A stretch of DNA of 11,196 bases, from positions 1-11,196 of the forward strand of contig JAUWGZ010000043.1 in the NCBI GenBank assembly GCA_030606165.1, given 5' to 3'. Positions 5,968 through 11,196 of this stretch are shown here, one piece after another. How positions within the stretch are numbered: position 1 is the first letter of the stretch; each line of letters starts with the position of its first letter. The translations under genes and the position numbers were made by a program. The notes under the pieces were generated by a model, which saw only the letters and a list, made by a program, of their open reading frames with translations, did no database searches and was not told the DNA's origin. This DNA is from Dehalococcoidia bacterium (GTDB lineage Bacteria; Chloroflexota; Dehalococcoidia; GIF9; AB-539-J10).

Positions 5968-6477
5968 TCAGCCTCTGGCTTTGATGCACCGCAGCAAGTA
6001 TTGCTTCAGCATGTTCAGCGCGGCTTCAGCAGCATCTCGCTTGTTTTGCTCCCGGTTTCCCGGAAAGACATGCTTCTGACTAAAGCTTTCGTCTCTGGCT
6101 GCCAGGCCCAGGTAAAACAGCCCCACTGGTTTTTCGGGGGTAGCGCCCGAGGGACCGGCAATCCCGGTATCGGAGACGCATATATCCACATCCAGGACCT
6201 TTCGGCCACCTCGAGCCATTTCCAGAGCCGTTTGCTCGCTCGCGGCTCCATGATTTTCAATGGTCGCCTTTTTTACCCCGAGCATGGCGATTTTTACTTC
6301 GTTGCTGTAAGCCACTATAGAGCCCTTGAAGTAATCCGAGCTGCCGGCGACGTTAGTTACCCTATCAGCTATCCTGCCGCCGGTAGCCGACTCGACAGCA
6401 CCGACGGTCAAGGACTTTCCTGTTTTAGCCTGGTATTCCCTTATTAGCTGAGCAATTTCTACTTCCAGTTCCACCAT
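5968..6477 (-). CDS. pncC: CinA C-terminal domain protein (nicotinamide-nucleotide amidase, PncC-like)
   Basis: Stand-alone CinA C-terminal domain of 169 aa, the usual length. In characterised members this domain removes the amide from nicotinamide mononucleotide, giving nicotinate mononucleotide for NAD salvage. Family signatures are visible in order: VESATGGRIADRVT (28-41), GSSDYFKGSIVAYSNEVK (45-62) and SDTGIAGPSGATPEKPVG (102-119). The first motif is commonly ESCTGG, so residue 31 is Ala instead of Cys here; whether this affects activity is unclear. AAGAGAGA lies just before the ATG at 6477. The gene follows the ABC permease by 37 nt and precedes DUF4342, apparently in one operon, though no functional link to either is obvious. 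Confidence 0.92.
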   Translation of the reverse strand: MVELEVEIAQLIREYQAKTGKSLTVGAVESATGGRIADRVTNVAGSSDYFKGSIVAYSNEVKIAMLGVKKATIENHGAASEQTALEMARGGRKVLDVDICVSDTGIAGPSGATPEKPVGLFYLGLAARDESFSQKHVFPGNREQNKRDAAEAALNMLKQYLLRCIKARG

Positions 6478-6514
6478 TATTCTCTCTTATCTGCTAAGTG
6501 CGTTTCAATTTTAT

Positions 6515-7246
6515 TCATTCCACCATCCTCCACCTGAACAGAAAAGTACCTAAGGCAAAGAACACTACGGTATAGCCAAGAACCCAGTAGAAATCTGTGG
6601 CAATGCTGCTGAAGCCAGCCCCTATCATGGCATATCTCGCCGCATCAATAGCATGGGCAAAGGGAAGAGCATTCCCTATGCCATAGAACACACCTCCTAT
6701 CGCTTCTATGTCTATCCAGATTCCTCCGAGTAAAGCTACGAGGGTTATTATCACTGAGCCAACGGCCGACGCTTGATTCACGTTAAAAAGCAGTCCCAGA
6801 ATCATTCCCAGTTCCACACTGCATATCCCCATGACGAGAAGGACGAGAAAAGCGAGGCCTGCATTCCCGGGCATCTCAAGTCCCAGCAAAGCCCCTATGC
6901 CAAAGCACACCGCTATTTGAAGGACCACCATGGGGATATAGGGCAAGGAGTAAGATAAGATAAAATCACGTGGCTTGAGTGGGGCAGTAAGGAGCCTTGA
7001 CAAAAGTGCGCTTTCCCTGTCCCGGGAGAGCGTCATGGCTGAAAACATTAATAAGAAAGCAAAACCAAAGACCGCTATTCCAGGTACTAACATGGTAGTA
7101 GTGAAAAAGCTTTCGCCTCCCATACTCCGACCCAGAGCCCAGAATATGGCCAGAAATCCTGCGGGAATCCCTATTTCGAGGCCCATGTGCATAGGATCCC
7201 GCAGCATCTCCTTGAAGTTTCTTATGGCCAATTCCGCGAATTTCAT
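6515..7246 (-). CDS. ABC-2 type exporter permease, short form
   Basis: Integral membrane half of an ABC exporter, 243 aa, with about six predicted membrane segments (roughly 22-40, 53-72, 95-117, 123-148, 155-178, 218-237). It is DrrB/ABC-2-like, with the family-typical SRDRE-x-x-LLSRLLTAPLKPRDFILSYSLP stretch of charged residues after the second segment. It is a clear paralogue of the permease at 9051-10130, sharing PGIAVFG, DFIL-YSLP, GNAG/GNLG, CSV and HAIDA. It lacks that protein's roughly 125-residue external domain: GGES at 43-46 leads almost directly to PGIAVFG. The ATG at 7246 overlaps the ATPase stop as ATGA, so the two are translationally coupled. The exported substrate cannot be deduced. 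Confidence 0.9.
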   Translation of the reverse strand: MKFAELAIRNFKEMLRDPMHMGLEIGIPAGFLAIFWALGRSMGGESFFTTTMLVPGIAVFGFAFLLMFSAMTLSRDRESALLSRLLTAPLKPRDFILSYSLPYIPMVVLQIAVCFGIGALLGLEMPGNAGLAFLVLLVMGICSVELGMILGLLFNVNQASAVGSVIITLVALLGGIWIDIEAIGGVFYGIGNALPFAHAIDAARYAMIGAGFSSIATDFYWVLGYTVVFFALGTFLFRWRMVE

Positions 7247-8187
7247 TCTCTTAGCTCTTTTCCAGTAAGATGCAGAAATACATCGTCTAAAGTGGGTTGT
7301 TTTAGAGACGTGGACTGGATAGCAACTCCCCTGGGGCGCAAATAATCTACTATCTCGTAGAAACTCAATTCTTTAGCTCCGATCTCAATTCCGTCATCTG
7401 TTGTTTTTACTTCTGGGTATATCTCCTTTAGGCCCTCAATGACATCCGGGGGCAGGTTCTTTGCCTTGACTACCATAACTTGCATATCGGAGATGCTGTC
7501 TTTTAACTCCTGTGGGGTTCCCAGGGCCACTATCTTGCCTTCGTCTATTATCGCTATTCTATCCGCCAGGGCGTCAGCCTCTTCCAGGTAATGGGTCGTA
7601 AGCACTATCGTCTTTTTCCCCTTAAGCTCTGCTATATGTTCCCATATACCTCTTCTCGACTGAGGGTCCAGGCCAAGGGTGGGTTCATCCAGAAATAATA
7701 CCTGGGGGTCAGAAACAAGAGCCATGGCGATGCTGAGCCTCCTTTTCATCCCCCCTGAGAATTTCCTTACTTGCTCTTTTGCCCTCTTAGCCAGGCCTAC
7801 CATCTCCAGCAGTTCCTCTGACCTCTTTTTCACCTCTTCTTTCGCCAATCCACGTATCCCCCCAATCAAGCTCAGGTTCTCCCAGGCGTTAAGATACTCC
7901 GCTATTGCTGTCTCTTGTGGCGAGACATCTATTATTTGTTTCACTGCCATGGGGTCCTCATGTATATCACGACCCATGACCGTGGCTGTGCCACTGCTCG
8001 GTCTGAGCAGACAGCACAGCATCTTGATAGCAGTTGTTTTGCCAGCGCCATTCGGTCCTAGCAGTGAGAATAGCTCACCTTCCTTAATAGATAAATCTAT
8101 GCCATCTACTGCTACCAAATCTCCGAATTTCCTGGAAAGGCTAAATGTTTGAATGGCAAAGCGATTTCCGTTTGTCCCGTAGCTCAT
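7243..8187 (-). CDS. ABC exporter ATPase (DrrA-like)
   Basis: Cytoplasmic ATP-hydrolysing subunit, 314 aa. It has Walker A GPNGAGKTT (44-52), a Q-loop in SPQE (89-92), signature KFSGGMKRR (142-150), Walker B VLFLDEPT (163-170), D-loop GLDPQ (172-176) and switch histidine H199. A C-terminal extension of about 90 residues ends in QPTLDDVFLHLTGKELRE, typical of the daunorubicin-resistance (DrrA) group of multidrug or lipid exporters. GAGAGA precedes the ATG at 8187. Its partner permease overlaps it by 4 nt. The 58-nt gap to the divergent hydrolase gene must hold promoters for both directions. The closest relative in the window is the ATPase at 10147-11106. Confidence 0.95.
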   Translation of the reverse strand: MSYGTNGNRFAIQTFSLSRKFGDLVAVDGIDLSIKEGELFSLLGPNGAGKTTAIKMLCCLLRPSSGTATVMGRDIHEDPMAVKQIIDVSPQETAIAEYLNAWENLSLIGGIRGLAKEEVKKRSEELLEMVGLAKRAKEQVRKFSGGMKRRLSIAMALVSDPQVLFLDEPTLGLDPQSRRGIWEHIAELKGKKTIVLTTHYLEEADALADRIAIIDEGKIVALGTPQELKDSISDMQVMVVKAKNLPPDVIEGLKEIYPEVKTTDDGIEIGAKELSFYEIVDYLRPRGVAIQSTSLKQPTLDDVFLHLTGKELRE

Positions 8188-8230
8188 AGGTCTCTCTATA
8201 ACTCTACTTTATCATTTTAGCAGCTTTCCT

Positions 8231-8239
8231 TGCTATAAT
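8231..8239 (+). promoter_or_regulatory. Extended -10 box for a leaderless hydrolase mRNA
   Basis: TGCTATAAT is a perfect extended -10 element ending 6 nt before the GTG start at 8246. The expected transcription start falls on or beside the start codon, and the stretch before it is pyrimidine-rich, with no ribosome binding site. No strong -35 is visible, as is common with extended -10 promoters. Confidence 0.6.
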
Positions 8240-8245
8240 TCAGCG

Positions 8246-9022
8246 GTGGCTGAATTAAGCGACACAATTACCTTTCTGGGTACTGCCGGTGCCAGGTTTG
8301 TAGTGGCTCGCCAGCTTTTAGCTTCAGGAGGCGCCTGGCTTAGCCTTGGCGACACTCAAATACTCCTTGACCCCGGTCCCGGCTCCCTGGTTCAGGCTGC
8401 GAAGAGAAAACTCGATGCCAGCAAACTTGAGGCTATTATTTTATCTCACAGACATTTAGACCACAGCGGGGATATCAACATTATGATTGAAGCTATGACC
8501 GACGGCGGGACAAAGAAGCGCGGCATGGTCTTTGCCCCCGCCGATGCCCTGGATCAAGACCCTGTTATCTTGTCTTATTTGCGGTCTTATCCCCAGAGCA
8601 TACAGGTCTTAACCGAAGGAGGGTCCTATGTGATTAACGACGTTTCTTTTAAGACCCCCATCAGGCACAAACATCCCGTGGAAACATATGGCTTTATCTT
8701 CCAAACGCCGCGGCATACTTTCTCCTGGATTACTGACACCAGATATTTCGATGATTTAGCCAGTCACTATGAAGGCGCTTTACTAATTATCAATGTGGTC
8801 CGATTGAACCCCGGAGCTCCCATCGACCATCTAGCTCTTCCTGAAGCCAGGAGCATAATTGAGAAACTAAGGCCCAGGATAGCTATACTCACTCATTTCG
8901 GCATGACCATGTGGCGGGCTAAACCCTGGGAACTGGCTGAGAAATTAACTGAGGAGACCGGAGTCTCGGTCATTGCTGCCAGAGATGGCCTGAGGTTCGA
9001 CCTGGCAAAATTAGAGAGATAA
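8246..9022 (+). CDS. Metallo-beta-lactamase-fold hydrolase, RNase Z-like group
   Basis: Predicted zinc-dependent hydrolase of 258 aa in the MBL superfamily. The metal-binding motif SHRHLDHSGD gives H68, H70, D72 and H73. Further likely ligands are H141 or H143, D164 (in ITDTRYF) and H217 (in LTHFGM). The N-terminal TITFLGTAGARF and DPGPGS strand-loops are typical of the RNase Z/phosphodiesterase-like branch, but the flexible arm of true RNase Z is not evident and the substrate is unknown. It starts with GTG; no Shine-Dalgarno is present and a perfect extended -10 sits 6 nt upstream, so the mRNA is probably leaderless. It lies alone on the plus strand between two paralogous ABC exporter pairs on the minus strand, divergent from one and convergent with the other (28-nt gap). 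Confidence 0.9.
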   Translation: MAELSDTITFLGTAGARFVVARQLLASGGAWLSLGDTQILLDPGPGSLVQAAKRKLDASKLEAIILSHRHLDHSGDINIMIEAMTDGGTKKRGMVFAPADALDQDPVILSYLRSYPQSIQVLTEGGSYVINDVSFKTPIRHKHPVETYGFIFQTPRHTFSWITDTRYFDDLASHYEGALLIINVVRLNPGAPIDHLALPEARSIIEKLRPRIAILTHFGMTMWRAKPWELAEKLTEETGVSVIAARDGLRFDLAKLER

Positions 9023-9050
9023 TAGGATACAAGCTCTGCCATAGTAAGTT

Positions 9051-10130
9051 CTAACTCACCATCGTCCTTCTGAACAATACAATCCCGGCAGCAAATAGGA
9101 CGACTGCCCAGCCAACAAGCCAGTAAAGATCGGGCATGATAGCTGAGAGAGAGAAGCCGTTGATAACAGCTCGAGAGGCATCTATGGCATGGATGAAGGG
9201 AAACGCCCCGGCAACGCTTTTGACAGCCGAGGGCATACCCTCCACTGAGAACCAGGCACCGGAGATCATGGCCAGAGGAACGATGAAGATCCAACAAACA
9301 CCTGCTTGAGACTCGCTTTTGATTAAGCTGCCCACTATCATGCCTATCCCGACAGAGCAAAGCCCGATAAGAAAGAAAATAAGGAAGGCATGCCCCAGAT
9401 TGCCAACTATAGTTAGCCCCATTGCCATCCCCACGCCAAGATAAATCAGCGCGGAGATGATGAGCACCGGGATAAAGGGCAAGGAATAACCCAGAATGAA
9501 ATCCCAGGGTCTTGCCGGGGTGGTAAGCATTCGAGCTAGAAAGCCCTTCTCTCTATCACCGGCAATTATCTCCGCCCCTGTGGCAATCAAAATCATAAGT
9601 CCGAAGACAGCTATTCCAGGAAAAAAGAAATTGACCGTCTCGTTCTTTATCTTGCTTTCCGTTCCTTTTAGCTCAACATTTAAAGGGGGAGCCATTCCCA
9701 GGAATTCAGAGCCAACAGCCTCAATTATAGGTTTTACTTGTAGACCTATCAGCGGATCTGCTTCCTTGTAGGCTAACTCTAAGTTGACAGTTTGTTGGGC
9801 TTGCTTTGCCTCCTCAAATCCTGAGGGAATGAATAAATAGAATGATATTCTGCCGTCCTCCATATCCTCTTGGGCCTGAGATTTTTCGCTGTATATCGGC
9901 TCATTCAGCTCGATAGCCTCTATGCTTCCAAGATATTGTATAAAGGCAGAGGAGGTTTGAGAATGGTCTTCATCCACTACACTCATCGCAATAGGGCTGG
10001 CCTGCTCTCCACCGAAGGCAGAGCAAAATACCAGCATAAAGGCAAGGGGCATTCCCAGGAGAAAGCCTAGAAGCACAGGGTTTCTATAAATCTCCTTCAG
10101 ATTCCTTTTGCCGATTTCCCAAAACTTCAT
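9051..10130 (-). CDS. ABC-2 type exporter permease with large external domain
   Basis: Integral membrane subunit of an ABC exporter, 359 aa from the ATG at 10130. An N-terminal membrane segment (about 18-38) is followed by a roughly 125-residue extracytoplasmic domain (about 43-167; contains VVDEDHSQTSSAFIQYL and FIPSGFEEAK), then about five more segments. This is the YhgE/ABC-2 layout. Between segments two and three lies GDREKGFLARMLTTPARPWDFIL, conserved with the short permease at 6515-7246. A GTG nine bases upstream is in frame, but the ATG is preferred: it has GGAGG at 8-nt spacing and gives the same MKF N-terminus as the paralogue. The gene follows its ATPase by 16 nt. The substrate is unknown. 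Confidence 0.92.
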   Translation of the reverse strand: MKFWEIGKRNLKEIYRNPVLLGFLLGMPLAFMLVFCSAFGGEQASPIAMSVVDEDHSQTSSAFIQYLGSIEAIELNEPIYSEKSQAQEDMEDGRISFYLFIPSGFEEAKQAQQTVNLELAYKEADPLIGLQVKPIIEAVGSEFLGMAPPLNVELKGTESKIKNETVNFFFPGIAVFGLMILIATGAEIIAGDREKGFLARMLTTPARPWDFILGYSLPFIPVLIISALIYLGVGMAMGLTIVGNLGHAFLIFFLIGLCSVGIGMIVGSLIKSESQAGVCWIFIVPLAMISGAWFSVEGMPSAVKSVAGAFPFIHAIDASRAVINGFSLSAIMPDLYWLVGWAVVLFAAGIVLFRRTMVS

Positions 10131-10138
10131 TTCCTTCA

Positions 10139-10143
10139 CCTCC
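10139..10143 (-). promoter_or_regulatory. Strong ribosome binding site deciding the permease start
   Basis: GGAGG on the minus strand lies 8 nt before the ATG at 10130 and just after the stop of the ATPase gene. It favours that ATG over the in-frame GTG at 10139, which the site itself touches. Confidence 0.7.
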
Positions 10144-10146
10144 CTT

Positions 10147-11106
10147 CTAGTCTCTGAGCTTCTTTCCCGTTATCTGGATAAAGACGTCCTCCAGGGTAGG
10201 CTGCTCTAAGGCAGCAGAATAAACGGTAACTCCTCGAGAATGGAGATAGTCCACTATCTCTTTGAAGTCTAAGTCCTTGTGGGAAATCCTGAGCTTCTCC
10301 TTGACCTTCTCCAGCCTGGAGTATTTGCTTTGCAAATCCGCTATGACCTCAGCGGTAATGTTCTCTGCTGTGACGACCATGCTGCGCATCTCAAGGCGAT
10401 TTGTCTTTAGATCCTCAGATGTACCCAGGGCTACGATCCTCCCTTCATCTATGATTCCGATTCTGTCGGAGAGGAAATCTGCCTCCTCCATATAATGGGT
10501 AGTGAGAAGAATAGTCTTCTTTCCCTTAAGCTCAGCTATATATTCCCAGATGGTTCTTCTTGCCTGGGGGTCAAGGCCTAAAGTAGGTTCATCTAGAAAT
10601 AAAAGCTCAGGGTCATGCACCAAAGCCATGGCTATGCTAAGCCTGCGTTTCATCCCGCCGGAAAACTTCCGCACTTGATCTTTAGACCTTTCCATAAGCC
10701 CCATCGTCTCCAGTAGTTCCTCCGAACGTCCTTTTACTTCGTTAGAGCTCAGGCCATGGACCTTGCCAATCAGAGCCAGGTTTTCCCAGCAGTTAAGGCG
10801 CTCAGAGAGAACGGTATCTTGGGGTGATACCCCGATGAGCTTTTTGACCTTAAATGGCTCCTTAGCAATATCGTAGCCCAATATGGAAGCAGTCCCCCTG
10901 GTTGGCTTTAAGAGGCAACATAACATCCTGATGGTGGTAGTCTTCCCTGCCCCGTTAGGGCCGAGGAGGGAGAAAAGCTCGCCTTTCTTTATCTCCAGGT
11001 CAACGCCGTTTACCGCTACCAGGCCATTAAACCTCTTGGTGAGCTTAAGGGTTTGTACTGCATTCCTTTCGTCCCCCCCCCCCCCTCTTTTTACCAATAC
11101 TAACAC
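10147..11106 (-). CDS. ABC exporter ATPase (DrrA-like), second copy
   Basis: Cytoplasmic ATPase of 319 aa, strongly similar along its length to the product of 7243-8187. It has Walker A GPNGAGKTT (49-57), Q-loop SPQD, signature KFSGGMKRR, Walker B LLFLDEPT, D-loop GLDPQ, a TTHYMEEAD switch histidine and the C-terminal QPTLEDVFIQITGKKLRD. The only long open start is a GTG at 11106, with no ribosome binding site; its next codons include a run of 13 G (residues 8-12). With 12 G the ATG at 11113 would be in frame instead; with 13 it stops after 22 codons. The true start is therefore unsure and may depend on tract length. Its permease follows after 16 nt. Confidence 0.93.
   Translation of the reverse strand: MLVLVKRGGGGDERNAVQTLKLTKRFNGLVAVNGVDLEIKKGELFSLLGPNGAGKTTTIRMLCCLLKPTRGTASILGYDIAKEPFKVKKLIGVSPQDTVLSERLNCWENLALIGKVHGLSSNEVKGRSEELLETMGLMERSKDQVRKFSGGMKRRLSIAMALVHDPELLFLDEPTLGLDPQARRTIWEYIAELKGKKTILLTTHYMEEADFLSDRIGIIDEGRIVALGTSEDLKTNRLEMRSMVVTAENITAEVIADLQSKYSRLEKVKEKLRISHKDLDFKEIVDYLHSRGVTVYSAALEQPTLEDVFIQITGKKLRD
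11073..11085 (-). repeat. Run of 13 G at the 5' end of the ABC ATPase gene
   Basis: Thirteen consecutive C on the plus strand, G on the coding strand, cover codons 8-12 counted from the GTG start. It is the only homopolymer of this length in the window. It is either a slippage-prone tract that could switch expression or an assembly or sequencing length error. Confidence 0.85.
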
Positions 11107-11196
11107 ACTTCATGCGCTATGAATGATGACATCTAATGGTATCTATTTTGACTTCTGCATCAAAAATGAGAGCTTCCTGGCTACGACATATTTTCC
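11107..11196 (-). promoter_or_regulatory. Upstream region of the second ABC operon
   Basis: The 90 bases before the ATPase start are AT-rich and hold no other frame. TTGATG at 11147-11142 with TACCAT about 16 nt further on is a weak candidate sigma-70 promoter on the minus strand. The region is cut by the window edge. Confidence 0.2.

Noticed and set aside
1..11196. tRNA-Cys or other RNA gene, CRISPR array
   Set aside because: No cloverleaf with a GTTC-type T arm and CCA-side stem, and no regularly spaced repeats, were found in the gaps by eye.

Overview
The window looks like a piece of a bacterial chromosome, most likely Chloroflexota of the Dehalococcoidia type. The clues are bacterial gene types (RimI-like acetyltransferase, CinA C-terminal amidase, DUF4342, DrrAB-like ABC exporters) next to an archaeal-type tRNA-dependent cysteine pathway. 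That pathway has been reported in only two bacterial groups, Chloroflexi and Parcubacteria. The taxonomic call is inference; no rRNA or other marker is in view.

Layout. 1-1510: the left edge, then an insertion sequence (61-1510) with long imperfect terminal inverted repeats and one DDE integrase-type transposase. 1497-1890: mobile-element debris, namely a transposase C-terminal remnant on the minus strand, short hairpins and a solitary IS-end motif. 1891-2526: a RimI-like GNAT acetyltransferase on the plus strand, probably leaderless. 2519-2640: a small palindromic repeat bracketed by a 12-bp direct repeat, sitting between convergent genes.

2633-5291 (minus) is the centrepiece: O-phosphoseryl-tRNA synthetase (SepRS) followed, with a 20-nt overlap, by Sep-tRNA:Cys-tRNA synthase (SepCysS). 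Together they charge tRNA-Cys with phosphoserine and convert it to cysteine on the tRNA. Upstream on the same strand are an 80-aa unknown protein, a DUF4342 protein and a CinA/PncC amidase. Next come an ABC-2 permease and its ATPase, overlapping by 4 nt. A metallo-beta-lactamase-fold hydrolase on the plus strand (8246-9022) lies between that pair and a second, paralogous ABC permease/ATPase pair (9051-11106). The two permeases differ by the presence or absence of one large extracytoplasmic domain. The outer ATPase has a run of 13 G just after its start.

Two threads link the window. Several starts (GNAT, SepRS, the hydrolase) lie only 6-8 nt after a -10-like box and lack a clear Shine-Dalgarno sequence, suggesting leaderless transcription. 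Mobile DNA has repeatedly reshaped the left 2.6 kb, right up to the end of the SepCysS gene. No tRNA, rRNA or CRISPR array was found; the tRNA-Cys that SepRS would serve must lie elsewhere.
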